From NCBI GenBank assembly GCA_963920765.1, contig OY987242.1:26684002-26748001 (forward strand): a DNA stretch of 64,000 nt, in the 5' to 3' direction. The position numbers and the translations under genes are program-made. Positions within the stretch are counted from its first letter, which is position 1. Each line of letters starts with the position of its first letter. Origin of the DNA: Ulota crispa (Eukaryota; Streptophyta; Bryopsida; Orthotrichales; Orthotrichaceae). The notes below the pieces were generated by a model. That model did not search any database, was not told where the DNA came from, and saw nothing but the letters and a program-made list of their open reading frames with translations. This document shows, one piece after another, positions 11,114 to 23,463 of the stretch.

Positions 11114-12816
11114 TAAGGTAGGCACACCCATCAGTGATCACCTCCCAGTACCGTACTCTAGTTTTTGGCTGTTCTCCACCCATTGTTGAACCTAAAATGG
11201 GGCATTAAATGTCACTTGCACAAGCAAATCTTGCCATATGATATTGTTAGCCCCTAGACGTCCAAGGGGTAAGGGCAAAACATAGATGTATTATAAAATA
11301 ATATTTATGTAACTTTGATGAAGTTTGCTTCAAAAGAGAAAACAAGAATCATGATGTCTAGTAATTATCCATATAGTCAAACATTCAAAAAAAGTTTTGG
11401 ATTTTTATTTAATGAATTTAGAAGCATTTACCATTTAATATTCACCAAAATTACAAATTTTATGTGGGTAGCTGCAAGAAACACTTCACAATTTTGTCTC
11501 AAACACCCTTAAAATTGGTAGTACTAGGTAGTACTATGAGCTTTTGAAATATATATTTTTAAATAAAATAAAATATGGAAAACTTGTAAAGCACTTAAAA
11601 TAGCATACTTGTGAAAATTTAAACCTAGAAAAAATTTATTCTAAAAGTTATGCACAAAAATAGAGGGATAGAAATTACCAACAAAAAGGCAATTTCCTTT
11701 TTATTTTTTAGAAAGTAGTAAAAAAATTCAAAAAAATAAAACAAAAAATGGCCATTGGTGATCATTTTCATTACCATGGACTGATGCAATTGATTGTCAA
11801 AAAAAGTTTTTGACCTTGCACTAGTGGAGGGAGACAAGTTGCTCATTTTGAGTGAATGGCCAGGACAAAGAAATAGGAATTTTCCAAAACTAGTCTATAA
11901 ATACCTATAACTCTTACTCCTTAACAACTACCCTCATTTGTGGCCCTAAATTCACATTTTACGACTCAATGTAGTATTGAAAATCCCCAAAACAGCAAAA
12001 GTAGACAAATTATCTAAAACCCAAAAAAAATACAACAATAATTTTAAAAAATGCTTAAAAATTAGTGAACGTATGCAACTTTGATGTTCATGTTGCCCTA
12101 AAATTTCAGGTCAAAAGGTCTTTTAAAGCAAAAGATACAACACTAAAACATGTTGTTGAGGTAATAGGGGACAAAATGTAGTACACCCGTTTCTTGCAAT
12201 CACCCATGCATAGATTTTAAAATTTGGTACGATTGGTTAAAAACAAACATTTTATCGTAAACTTCAAAAATGCAATCTTTTCAAAGGAGAGAACATCATT
12301 AGTTTCCCAAAATAGTAAATTTTACAACACTATCAAATATTGAAGTGTTTGTTTTTGAAAAATTCTCCTCGATGGAGTTGAGCTTGGATTGACATGATTC
12401 AAGTTCTGTTGGAAAGTAGACTTGATTTTCTATTACAAAAAAAAAGTTTTTTTTCAAAAAGCTTTTTTTTCAAAAAGCTTTTTTTTCATCTCGGGCAGCC
12501 CGCAAAATATGGGCAGCAACCAGAAAATGGTTGATTGAGCGCTTAGGGGCTGTTTTGAGGCGGTTGGGAGTGGGACCATCTTGTGCCATTATAGGAACAC
12601 ATCCAAGCACTTTCAAGGGTGGTCTAGAGTTGCCTTTAGGATCTTTTGAGTTGAAACTTTGCCATTTAATATAAAATATTCTACTTTTATCCACAAAAAT
12701 TATGTTCCTTGATAGCTTGTTGAAAGGCTAACCCTACGGGTTTTTTTTCCGGAATTTTCCGAGACCTTGAGATGCCCCAAAACCTTGAATGGTCGGGTAT
12801 AAGTGTGCCTACCTTA
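11114..12816. mobile_element. 1.7-kb TAAGGTAG-family element
   Basis: TA-AGGTAGGCACACCC opens it and GTGTGCCTACCT-TA closes it. It is the longest TAAGGTAG-type copy in the window. The interior is AT-rich with poly-A and poly-T runs and no reading frame resembling a transposase, so it is a non-autonomous or heavily decayed copy. Confidence 0.55.
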
Positions 12817-13485
12817 GTCACGGGTGGTCTGAGATTGAGATTTTTGTGAAGATTGAGAAACAATTGAGTGAATGTAGGAGCCAATGGAAGCACTTCTTCA
12901 TTAAAGGAGGTGTGGCACCCTTTTTGTGGGTGATGGAGAATGCAGAATGAAGAATGGAGAATGTTTTACTTAGAGGAAGGCTACACGGCCACTGATTGGA
13001 AGAGTAGAAAAAGTAAGGGTGAAAAGCAATTCACGAGCAAGTAAACAAGCAAACCATAGGAAAGTTCTCACGCAAAAAATATTCTCAGGCTATTTCTCCA
13101 TGCTTGAGGGAGGAAATCTTTTTTCTCAATCTTCACAGAACCTCCCTTGTGCCAGTCGCAAACAACGCGGCACGTCAGATTTCTGTGGAGATTGAGAATG
13201 CAAAAACTCAACCGTGACAACCCCTATTGTCAAAGGCCGACATTGTCCCTGATTCCTTGCTTTTTGGATTCTTGCCTCCTGTGAAGATTCCGGGACGCAT
13301 GCGAATGGCATTATATGGTGCACCTCAATGTCCTATAGACAATTCAATCGTTTAGGTAAGTTATTTGTCTTCCATTGCAACATAAACCCAAGTACTTACG
13401 CTACGAGCTTACTCGTGGCCACCACAATGGATGGAGCCGTCCTTCAAATGGATCAACTTTCAGAAGATGTAATATGGAATGGACT
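12817..13485. other. spacer with remnants of a TCTCAATCTTCAC repeat
   Basis: No gene seen. At 13120-13200 inverted blocks TTTCTCAATCTTCACAGA and TCTGTGGAGATTGAGAA flank about 50 bp. Just beyond lies CAACCGTGACAACCCCTA, which resembles the terminus of the element at 23185. Confidence 0.4.
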
Positions 13486-13582
13486 TTGGTCGGAGTATCG
13501 TTGAATATAATCTGCTGGTTCCAACGAGCGGCAAGAGCCGCAAGTGGACCAGCAGATTATATTCATCAATGCTCCGACCAAC
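13486..13582. repeat. 97-bp near-perfect hairpin with 21-nt loop
   Basis: Arms 13486-13523 and 13545-13582 pair at about 34 of 38 positions with one bulge. The outer end is TTGGTCGGAG and the inner end is CTGCTGG. The loop contains a small CGGC-AAGA-GCCG stem. The size and few mismatches fit either a short foldback element or a microRNA precursor. No transcript evidence is available. Confidence 0.7.
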
Positions 13583-13911
13583 AGAGGCTCCATTATGAGC
13601 TCTTGCAAGGTGTTTTTCAACTAGTGGTGGCCATTCGTTTAGGTTTATGTAAGCTTTCAATGTAATTGGGCGGATCATTCTGGACTGCAAAAAAAGTGCC
13701 CTAAAAAGCTCATAATATAGAGCAAGAGCTTGTTACATACTTCCAAGTTCAAACTGCTGTCAATTTCAAATTCTAACATTGCCACATTTGATCAGTCTCT
13801 CATTTCTCATTCATGAGAATATATCTCAAGAAAATGGTTTATCAAGTACTAGATGCCAATCATGCTCTTCTCTACGAAGTCCTGGAAACGGTACGTTGAA
13901 GCTGCTGCTAC

Positions 13912-13992
13912 GTTCATGTGGCCGAGTTGGTCTTAGGCGCCAGATTAAGGTTCTGGTCCGAAAGGGCGTGGGTTCGAATCCCACTGTGAACA
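13912..13992 (+). tRNA. tRNA-Leu (anticodon AAG)
   Basis: The 81-nt sequence folds as a type II tRNA. The acceptor arm is GTTCATG with TGTGAAC (two wobble pairs) and the discriminator is A. The D arm reads GGCCGAGTTGGTC. The anticodon arm is CCAGA-TTAAGGT-TCTGG with AAG at 34-36. A long variable arm follows, then the T arm GTGGG-TTCGAAT-CCCAC, which also serves as box B. It closely resembles plant cytosolic tRNA-Leu(AAG). No intron. The first T run downstream that could stop RNA polymerase III is near 14036. Confidence 0.95.
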
Positions 13993-14252
13993 GTATTCTA
14001 CCTTCTGTCGCAAGGATGTGTGCCCGCTACTATAGCTTTTCATTCTTGGCTTTGTTTTGATATATTTTAATACTGGACCCTAATATAAAGTGACACTAAA
14101 TTTTGCTCGTTGCAATGCATATTATGATGCCATCCAGTTTGTTGGCTCTTAGTACCAATGGGGGTTTTGTATTAAGAAAAGTTATGTTTAGGAACTTTGA
14201 GTAGATACCTTGCTTATGAAATCATACCTTGCTTATGAAATCTTGCTCTTCT

Positions 14253-14486
14253 TTAACCCTTAAACAACCATATGGCATAGTATATACGTTGTCGTATAAT
14301 TGTCATTTGCTACCAATTAGGAATTTTAATTTTGGATCTCAAGTAGCTCACTAAAATTGCATTAATCTATTTTCCAACTTCTTTGTTGGTCTCAAATGTA
14401 GTAAAGGTGTGGATCCATTCCATATACAAGAAAAATACCTCGTATTGTACTAGTCGCAAAGGGCCTTTTGGACGTTTAAGGGTTAA
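14253..14486. mobile_element. piggyBac-like MITE, ~230-bp class, copy 2
   Basis: TTAA-CCCTTAAACAACC at the left and GTTTAAGGG-TTAA at the right. The body matches the copy at 3784 in the same orientation, including GCTACCAATTAGGAATTTT and TCTCAAATGTAGTAAAGGTG. The right TTAA is shared with the next element. Confidence 0.7.
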
Positions 14487-14855
14487 TCCTTAAACGTTAA
14501 CTGGAACAAAAATTGTTCTTTGGCCACCAAAAATCAAGCTGAGTTATAGGAAAAAGTTATTTTTTAGCTATTTTTTTGTAGAAGTGATCATAGACACATG
14601 GTGCATCATAGAAGGCAAAAAACGCTCTCAGCAAATGCACTCATATTTTTTGATAACCCAAATTGTGATAAGATTCAGAGACACGGTGCTAGGTCCCATG
14701 CTGCCCACCTTGCACTTTTCATGAGGGCACGGTCATGCACTGTTGACTTTTGCAATTTTAAGAAACAAAATTTTAATGGGTGGGCACCTGCCACACCATT
14801 GTAGAAACCACTGTAAAGGGCAAGCATGGCCACCCATCCGACGTTCAAGGGTTAA
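14483..14855. mobile_element. piggyBac-like MITE, ~370-bp class, copy 1
   Basis: It lies between TTAA at 14483 and TTAA at 14852 with ends TCCTTAAACG and CGTTCAAGGG. The body is the reverse complement of the element at 27937, sharing blocks such as TGATCATAGACACATGGTGC and CATGAGGGCACGGTCATGCA. It abuts the previous element through one common TTAA. Confidence 0.65.
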
Positions 14856-14947
14856 TACCACATATAATGCAAAACATTGTGGGAGACAACCATGATGAAC
14901 TAATTCCCTCACTATCCCACGCTTGGATGAATGGGCCCAAATCTCTA

Positions 14948-15914
14948 TTAACCCCTAAAGGACCGAGTGTCTTGTTCAACGGACACTTAAGAACTTGGAT
15001 AGGGTCATATGAAGTCAACTTTTACTGGATGTTCTCAAAATTGTTATATACAAGGTGTATAGATGTATCCCTTGAGTGGAAATGTAGTTATTTCCCCAAT
15101 TGGATGCCTGATTCAAAGTTGTGTTGCATGAAAGAATTTTGGCAACTTGGTCAATTTGGGCATCTTTGAGGAATCTTATGCTAAAATTCTCATCAACTTT
15201 TGAAATTTGGCATGTATGTAACCACTAAAATACAATATACAATTGTCAGAAAGAAATTGAGCTCTCAAATCACACTATAAGAGGAGTCAAACCTTGTTAA
15301 CTATGTCCGGGCGGTTTCAAGAAAATTTATTTTTTACTAACTTTGGGCCCTTTTATCTTGCAATTTACAAATTCAAAGTTCTTGAAACATTTTTCACATA
15401 TTTCAAATGTTTGTCTCTAACTTTTTACTATGCACATTTCAAATATAAGACTTCCCCATTGCACAAGAAATCATGAAAAAATAACTAGTGTATTGCTAAC
15501 TAACTTAACCTTGCATTGCAGGGTGATTTAGAGTAGTAAGCTCAATTTTAAATTTGCTTCAACTGTCCGCAAACAAAAACTCCTCATAACAGTCATCTCA
15601 ATGATAAAAATGGAATGATTCAAAGCTTTCCACACAGACATAAATCTCCTACATTAATTTCAAATATTTGTTTTTGAAAAAGGTAATTTTTTCTAATTTG
15701 CCTTTAGTGCATGTCGAGAGAAAAAGAAACAATATAATAGGCCATAACTTTCTAAGCAATAGTTCCAACTTTCATGAAATTTAGTGCATGTGAATGGTAT
15801 TCCTCATCTCCACCTTCTATTCAAATTTTAACCTAAAATATGGCAATCTTCAAACAAGTACTTGCCCAAAATTGCCATGTTGCCAACAACCTAGCTTGAT
15901 CCTTAAGGGGTTAA
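14948..15914. mobile_element. piggyBac-like element, ~960-bp class, copy 1
   Basis: TTAA-CCCCTAAAGGACC begins it and GGTCC-like GATCCTTAAGGGG-TTAA ends it. Interior blocks such as CAAACAAAAACTCCTCATAA and GAATGATTCAAAGCTTTCCA recur in the elements at 25955 and 57233. The interior has no transposase-like ORF. Confidence 0.7.
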
Positions 15915-16099
15915 GTAAAGGTGGTTGGAACCATGGTTATTACTTTGGGCAAGATTTGACCAAAGGACAAAACAAGTGGACATGCGGTTCAAATTGCATA
16001 GGCAGGTGTGTTTATCCAATTTTACATTTTAGGATTTTTGACCAAAGGTAAGAAAAAAATTGCCATGTTTTACCTTCATTGCGTGACATGGCTTTTGTT

Positions 16100-16515
16100 T
16101 TGCCGATGTGGCTATCCATATTGGAATCAAGGCTTGGACGTCAAAATACAAATGCAAGGTTGAGTTTGCAGCTTGACCGCTTGCGTTTGCTCCTTGAAAA
16201 AATAAAAAATAAAAAATAAAAAACAATAAAATTTAAAATAAAATTTAAAAACATGAAAAAGAAGAAGGAAGAAGCTTGCGTTTATGCCTTAACCATTTGC
16301 GCTTGCGCCGTAGTAAAAAAATAAAAGATAAAAAATATAAATAAATAACTACATGCGTCCGCACCTTGATCATTTGCTTTGGCACCCTTATTGCCAAAGT
16401 TGGTGCCCTAACCGCTTGCGTCTGTCCCTTGACCTAAAAGGAAGAAAAAAAAGTCATTTGTGCTTGTATCCAATTGCTTGAGTTTGTGCTATGACCATGC
16501 GTTGTGCTCATATGC
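16100..16515. repeat. degenerate GCTTGCGTTTG-type repeats with A-rich runs
   Basis: Variants of a 25-40-bp unit with a core like CTTGCGTTTGCTCCTTGA recur at about 16180, 16275, 16300, 16350, 16415 and 16460, separated by AATAAAA runs. The pattern is too diverged to give a clean period. Confidence 0.45.
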
Positions 16516-16763
16516 TTAACCCTTGAGCGCCCCGCACAAGTTCACTGAAATCCAAATCCTTTGGAACTCATTCCAATCAAACTATCACCTAAAAGAGATT
16601 CACAAAAATTAACTGTACGGATTGGTAGTGAACATGGGCTTGGAGCTCCAAGGAAAATGACACGTCCTTTCACCGTACCATTGAAAAGATTATAATAGTC
16701 AAATCTAGAAATTTTTCAAAACTGAGAGGCCATATTTTGACCCATTGGGTGCTCAGGGGTTAA
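16516..16763. mobile_element. piggyBac-like MITE, ~240-bp class with GAGCGCC ends
   Basis: TTAA-CCCTTGAGCGCCC at the left and GGGTGCTCAGGGG-TTAA at the right. The interior is unrelated to the other length classes. Confidence 0.6.
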
Positions 16764-17018
16764 GTCCGCGTCCTAAGCCCATGTTGACAGCCGCATGTGT
16801 AATCAATGTGTATAAGATAAGTCTTTGTCTACCTTTATATTATATTTTGAAATCAACTATTAGTTGACTACAATGGACAAAATAGAGCTCAATTGGATGC
16901 ATGCGGCAAATGGGCTAGTCGTCAAGCAATTTGTCTGGTATGATAACCATGGTTGGAACTAATTAAGAACATTTGCAATGCACTTGGCAAAGAGGCCCCG
17001 CATGTTAAATTGAATCAT

Positions 17019-17946
17019 TTAACCCCTAAAGGATCATTGTCCCTACAGGGGACAAATGGGATTTTGGGCAAGTACCTTTGGCCTCAATTTTTATCTTGAT
17101 TTTTTGAAACTTTTTATGAAGATAGAAAAATACATTACCTTTTGGGAATATCATTTTTATTCCAATCAATGCCAGGGAGCAAAGTTATGCCCAAAAAAGC
17201 ACAAATTTGGAAAGTTCGGGCAAAAAAAATTCTTTTTACAAAAACTTAAAATATTTTATTATTATTTTTTTCTCATAGATTACAACTTTTTCTACATCTG
17301 AAGCTTTGGTTAATTCCATTTGGAATATTTATGAGAAGGTTATGGACAATTCTGTTTTTTGGGTAATTCAAGCACCTTCTTGAAAAAATAACTTAAAAAC
17401 GTCATTTTTGAATGCAAATTTAACATTTTTCCATAAAAAACCATTGGACATGGTGAAGTTTGCTTTCTAAAACAATCTTTCTGTTGCGATGATTGTATTT
17501 TAATTCCATTGCAGGGTTATCAACAATTTAAGTTTTTGTTCAATCTCATACCTTCTTCTAACTAATGTTTTTTTAAAGAATGAAAAAAATCAAGTACTTT
17601 TTGTTATAATAATTTTCCCAAGATTCCCAACTCAACTTCCCACATCAAAAAAATAATGTTTCAAACTCTGTGGTGCAACAAATTTAAGTTAATAAAGTTC
17701 AAAGTCAAACAATCTAATGCAAGGTGCAAAAAAGCTTGTTTTTTACATTTTAAACTCAAATATCTTGCAATCTGTGCGGTCAAAGTTTTTGAAACTTTTT
17801 ATACACATACTTGTACTAGTCTAGTATAAGATCCTATGGTCAGATATGCAAAAGACCAATTTCCAAACTTCTTTACTCTTTGCAAAAGAAGTGGCAGTTT
17901 TGAGTGTCTTTTGACAAAACAAAGGCCATGGTCCTTTAGGGTTTAA
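17019..17946. mobile_element. piggyBac-like element, ~960-bp class, copy 2
   Basis: TTAA-CCCCTAAAGGATC to GGTCCTTTAGGG-TTTAA. Just inside the left end is TGTCCCTACAGGGGACAAAT, repeated in diverged form at 60600. The interior is AT-rich and lacks a transposase. Confidence 0.6.
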
Positions 17947-18168
17947 GAGCCCATAAATTTTAATATGAAAAAAACACCATTTAAATGGCATTAAAAGTTT
18001 TTTGCAAAACATGACAAAGTTGGATTTAGACATTGGTTGATTGAGATACTGTTAGCTAACTTCCAAAATTGTTAAAAGGCTCTCCAAATCAAGACTCAAA
18101 AAGAAAAAAACTCAACCCAAGCCTCTTCACCATGGGCCAACACTAAAACTCATGTCAAATTCAATGAA

Positions 18169-18421
18169 CACCATATTAGGTAAATTAGGAAAAAGGGTAC
18201 ATTTTGGGATTTTTGCAGGTTGTACATGATCATGTACAACTGAGCTCAGCGTTCTTTTTGTACATGTGCCCTCACCTAAGAGGAGGAATTTGCGAGGGAA
18301 AAAATCTTAGTGGCTCAAACTAAATCTAATACCTTTGAATAAATAGTTTAAGGTAACTTTTTGGGTTTAAGGTGGAGTACAAAGTAGGACCCTTGTTTTT
18401 CCCAAATTAACCAATATGGTG
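18169..18421. mobile_element. TTAAATTGGG-family MITE, CACCAT subtype
   Basis: Ends CACCATATTAGGTAAATTAGG and the complement TTTCCCAAATTAACCAATATGGTG (in parts). The body shares AAATCTTAGTGGCTCAAACT and GATACCTTTGAAT-like blocks with the copy at 10466. Confidence 0.8.
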
Positions 18422-18447
18422 TAATGACTCTAATATCTCAATTTTGG

Positions 18448-20361
18448 GGTCTATGTAAAAACGCACCATTATTTACAAACAAGGGTAAAAACAAAAAACT
18501 ACCACTATTTTGGAGTTGGTCAATTTTACTTCATCTAAGGTTCTTGAAATAGATCAAGGCCTTTCAATCCAATTGTGAATTTAAAATTCCCAAATTCACT
18601 CTTTTAATGCCATTAGAAGAGTGAATTTGGGCCCAAGAAGGGGCCCCTTCCCCAAAACCATGGGAACTTTGGGCCCCTCATGGAAACACTTCCACATGTG
18701 TAGGCTAACTAGGTCAAGGACCGACCATGTCAAATAATCTAATTTTAGAAAAAAACCAAAAAAAATAAAAATAAAAATAAATTTTTATTTTTAAAAACTT
18801 TAAATATTTATTTATTTATTAATTTTCACTAAAAACTAGCAAGGGCTGGTTAGTAGCGTTTTTTTTGTATTAAGTATGGCAGTAGCCAAGGTGACATCAT
18901 GTGCAGTGACATCATGTTTGCACAGACCATGTTTTTTTAGGCTTCTAAAGTATTTTTCATCACAAAATACTTAGGCGATGAGGGTTGTTGGGGATGAAGA
19001 AATCTGGCTCCTCACATGAGTTTAACAAGTTAATATAGGAGACACAAGAATTTTCTTCTCAACCAAGTTCCTACAACAAAGCATTATATTTTAATTGAAA
19101 GTAGCTACATAACACAAGAAACACAATGATTTTGACAACATCCTAACTTAAACATACCCTAAGTTAAGAAAGTCACATTTTGGGTACAATAGAACTCCTT
19201 TTAAACTAATATACTTGGGACTGGAGTTACTAGTTCATATAGTGGTGTGAGAAGGGGGTGGGTAGTGTTATGACATGCCAAATATTAGTTTAGAGGGGTT
19301 CTGTTGTACAAGGCATAGAAGATTCAAAATTTAAAAGCTAAATTTGAATTTATGGTAAACTTCTAAGCACCATACAACAACATGCAAAGTGAAATAACTT
19401 TGAAACACTTTACAATAAAGAACTTGTACAACAAAATCAAGCATATAACAACACTATCCTCAAGACATAGAAATCAATAAGCAATTAAACAAACCTTCTT
19501 AAGTTTTCAGAAATAAAATTGGCCTCTTCAATACACTATCACCTAATTTTTCTTTGGTTGCTCTACTTCAAAGCAAGAGAAAAGAAGACAAACCAATAGG
19601 CAACAGACCACATGATAATATAACTAGTGCCATATATTTCTAAAAGAACATTTGTTGTCGCCACATGGCGACATAATCATAATTATTTTTTATATCACTA
19701 AACTGACACTTGGCGACATAGCCCACATGGTGTCACGATTTTAGGCTGTCTACATACTTCATCCACAAAATTTCTGGCAATAAAATTTTACAAATTTATG
19801 TTAGTTCCTTAGGGCAAAGAGAACTTGGATTTTCATAAACAAAATCTGGCTTTTTTGCACTAGGAAAAAAAATGCTGGTTCCCAGCATCAGGAATAGCAA
19901 GACTCACAGCCCTTTGAAGGGCTGAATTTCTTCTAATGGTAGATTTCTAAACTCTTCCCTTTCTTCGCATGTGAAAATTATAGCATTTTCACCCTAGCCC
20001 TACAAACAAGTTATCAAAGTCATTAAATCCAACCTGAGGCTTCGTGTTCTCCTTTACTAGGTGCACTCCGGATGCTCGTAGGCATGACTTAGTTTACAAA
20101 ACATACATGTGTATGAGGCCAAGGTGAAAAAAATACTAATCTTTCACATGCCAAATGTAAAAGTTTAGAATTTGTCATCAGAAGACTGAATTTGGGAATT
20201 TTGAATTTTGAATTTGGGAATTTTGAAATTTGAATTAAATTCAGAGGCCTTGATTTAATTCAAGAACCTTCGATGGAATTAAAATGACCAACTCAAAATA
20301 GGGCGCAGATTCCTACTTTACCCTTGTTCGTAAAATAGCGGTGCGTTTTCATCCTGGCCTC
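18448..20361. mobile_element. 1.9-kb element with ~180-bp inverted ends
   Basis: The left arm runs from GTAAAAACGCACCATTATTT through AATTCCCAAATTCACTCTT at about 18605. The right arm from about 20175 to 20361 is its diverged complement, with GAATTTGGGAATTTTGAA and GCGGTGCGTTTTCATCC. Long terminal inverted repeats of this sort are typical of Mutator-like elements, though I found no 9-bp target duplication. The interior has no gene. Confidence 0.6.
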
Positions 20362-20429
20362 ACTAAAACACTTATGTGGACTTGTGGAGTAACTTACGAC
20401 ACCGAGCCCCCAGTTAGAAAATTTAGTTC

Positions 20430-20580
20430 TAAGGTAGACACACCTTATTTCGATTGTGTTAGAATTCCAACTCCTTTGTATCCGGCATGTTCATTTTAGA
20501 AATGAAATGAACATCCTTGGTACGTAGGATGAGAATTCTCAAAGGGTCAGGTATGGGTGTGTCTACTTTAAAATGAGACC
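20430..20580. mobile_element. short TAAGGTAG-family MITE
   Basis: TA-AGGTAGACACACC opens it and GGTGTGTCTACTT-TA closes it. Inner inverted blocks include AGAATTC. It is only 151 bp and almost all foldback. Confidence 0.6.
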
Positions 20581-22461
20581 CTTGCATTGTTGTTCAACGT
20601 TTCTTTTCCTAAATTTGGGCTGAGGTTAGCAATATACCCTCACGCTCTATTCTCACTGGCAAGAGTTCACACACCAATTGATCCCTCTGTGCTGAACACT
20701 ATTTCAAATGAGTCACCAAAAATCTCATTCTTATTAGCAATGTCAAAGGGATGTACATGAATAAAAAATCATAAATAAAACCAAAAGCATAAATAGTTTA
20801 GAACCTCATCACTTAGAGGGTCCTGCTTGATGACTCATCTTTTGGGGTCAATAGAATCATCACATTGGTTGCTAAAAAATGGGGGAATGCATCATATCTC
20901 ATATGAGAGAGTGTTTTTCACTAATGCATTCTCCCACACATTTGAGGGATGCATCTTAAAGCCATTTGTGTGGACCCATGTCAAGCATTAGAATTTTTTT
21001 GAGCCCTCTAGAAGGCCCTTACCATTACATGAAAGATGTGCATATAGAGAAAAAAGTTGTCATTTTTGACAGTTAGAAATGGAAAATTCTGACATACGCA
21101 AGCTATAATATCATGTTCCACAACGGTTTTAATATTAAAAAAAAATCTTTTTTTCTTTTTTCTTTTTTCAAAATCCTTTTTCAAGCAATAGTCACAAGAC
21201 TTCTTGATAAATGGATTCTAGGTTACAAGAATAGCTCACTAGCAATACTCTACATACTTTGTCTCAACAAGAGACTTTGTAAAGTATACTAGAGCATACT
21301 TTGTATTTATAATAACATGTTACCTAGATAAGATTCTATGCTCAAAACCAAATCCCTCTATAAGGATATTATAGCACTCTTGATTGCTATAAAGCAACTT
21401 ATCTTGCATTGGAAATAATCATGGTCCTTAGTACCATACCAAGCAAGAACAGCAATATCATACTATAGTGCTACTTTTTTTCTCGCTATTAGTGTTATGA
21501 ACAAAAAATATATCTATACGTTAAGAGAAGCTCTTTCTCTTAAAACTAGTTTTTATTTTTGATTGGAGGATAGACACTACTAGCCATTGGTAACATAGCA
21601 TGTTGAAAATGCTACTATTATGTAGCAACAAAAAGCTATGGGTCTAACATGACTACACATGCTATTTTTCCTTAAGTTTTCATTTTTAAGAAAACTAGTA
21701 TTCGTATGGCTTATTTAAAAACTCAATATACAGGATCACCTTTCAGATTTGGCATATCAGGAGCCTGTACCCGTGATTCCAAGGCTTAGCCAGCGGATTC
21801 GCATGTTCACAAATAATTAATACAATCTGGTTAAGGACCCTCCCCTTTTTTTTTAATCGGTCCCAAACGAACTACTTACACGAGATTAGCAAATTCATGA
21901 GTTACTGCCCATTTATGTATATGGTCAGACCTCTGATAATCAAGCTCACCTACCAACCTTCGTTGGAATTCCGAAGTGACTGAGGCTCTCTCAATCAGTC
22001 TCACTCTGAGTTTGAGTTGCTCGCACTCGCAGCGTTGCTCTCCGCGTATGTTTTTGGGTACCTGTCCAACTCTTCAACTAAGTTATACTCTTTGTGAACT
22101 CTCGGTATTTCACATGGGAATGCTGTCTTGGAGCTAAAGACGGGTGGAGCATTTGGTTAGAGCACGTTTCGTACAATAATAGCAACATGGCTTCTACACA
22201 AAGCATGACACAGGTTCTACTTGGTTTGAGGTTCTTGTTACTATGTAATTTTTTTGACTTGTTTGTCAATAGTTTTCCTTGTGAAGGCTATAACATGCGT
22301 TATGGGCTAAAGACACTTGTTGTATCCTCACTAACATATTATTGATTTGACTTGTTTTTGAGATGGACACAGGTGAGGCCCATAATCTCTTGGAGAATTT
22401 GGTGAATTTAAGATTTCTTCTAACTACATCTAAAGTCTAACCTATGTCTATTGACCTCTAT
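20581..22461. other. anonymous spacer
   Basis: No gene, RNA or clear mobile element seen. A small inverted pair around GGGGGAATGCATCATA and TAATGCATTCTCCCAC lies at 20880-20938. The 21960-22060 part is GC-richer but has no convincing frame. Confidence 0.4.
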
Positions 22462-22709
22462 CACCATATTAGGTAAATTGGGAAAAAGGGTATAATTTGG
22501 GGCTTTCAGACTTGCTTTCAAAAGTTTGAGGTGATCTCAAATGGAGCTCAGCATTTTTTTTGTACGTGTCCTCATCTGAAAGAAGGGATTTGTGAGGGAA
22601 AAAATCTTAGTGGCTCAAATTGAATATGATACCTTTGAATCTAACTTTTTGGGTTTGAGGGGGAGTACAAGTTGGGACACCTCTTTTTCCCAATTTACTT
22701 AACATGGTG
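22462..22709. mobile_element. TTAAATTGGG-family MITE, CACCAT subtype
   Basis: Ends CACCATATTAGGTAAATTGG and CCAATTTACTTAACATGGTG. It shares GAGCTCAGCATTTTTTTTGT and GTGAGGGAAAAAATCTTAGT with other copies. Confidence 0.8.
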
Positions 22710-22764
22710 TTCTCTTTGTTTTTTTTCTATAAACTATGTTTTAGAATAGTAAAAGAGGCAACAT

Positions 22765-23020
22765 CATATTTGATAAATTGGGAAAACGCGGTTCCCAAAT
22801 TGAACTTCATCTTACATTTAAAAAGTTACCTTAAACCAAATTTGAAGGTATCAGATTTAGTATGAGCCACTAAGATTTTTTCCCTCACAAAATCCCCCTC
22901 TCAAGTGAAGGCACGTGTATCCAAAAAAATGTTGCTAAACCTAGAGCTAGGTTTAAGGTGATCACCTTAAACCTTCAGAAGTCCCAGATTCAAACATAGT
23001 TCCCAAATTAACAAATATAG
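22765..23020. mobile_element. TTAAATTGGG-family MITE, opposite orientation
   Basis: Ends CATATTTGATAAATTGGG and CCCAAATTAACAAATATAG. The body is the reverse complement of its neighbour at 22462 (GAGCCACTAAGATTTTTTCC), so the two lie in inverted orientation only 55 bp apart. Confidence 0.75.
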
Positions 23021-23184
23021 AGCCTGGCTCTATGACTACTACATAGTTCTTGACATTCTCTTTGAATACTATGTGAATGCCTTTTTTTGAGTTCCCCAAA
23101 CTTCTTTTTCCTTCTAAGATAATTTTTATCAGTGGATGGCTGAAATTCCGTTAAACTTTATGGACTGTTGTAGTACGCTTACAT

Positions 23185-23463
23185 TAGTGGTAGTCACGGT
23201 TCAAATTTTCTCATTTGCAATCTTCACGGAAATCGACGTGGCCTTCAGTCCGCGACTGGCGCGAGACCTTTTCCGTGAAAATTGAGAAATTTTTTTATCC
23301 TTGCCCAGGTGTGGAGAAATAACTTCCTTCATATCTTTGCGAGAGAACTGTAATTCTGATTTCATCTCGCGGCACTCCCCCATCTTATTCACTCGTAATT
23401 TCACTCTGCATTTTCTCAATCTTCACGGAAATCTGAATCTCGGACCAACCGTGACTACCGCTA
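23185..23463. mobile_element. ~280-bp MITE with GTGGTAGTCACGGTT ends
   Basis: TA-GTGGTAGTCACGGTT at the left and AACCGTGACTACCGC-TA at the right. Inside, CTTCACGGAAATC occurs twice in direct repeat, near each end (about 23222 and 23420). Confidence 0.65.

Noticed and set aside
22094-22345. 83-residue ORF with a hydrophobic end.
   Set aside because: No family features, AT-rich codons and no conserved neighbours. It is likely chance.
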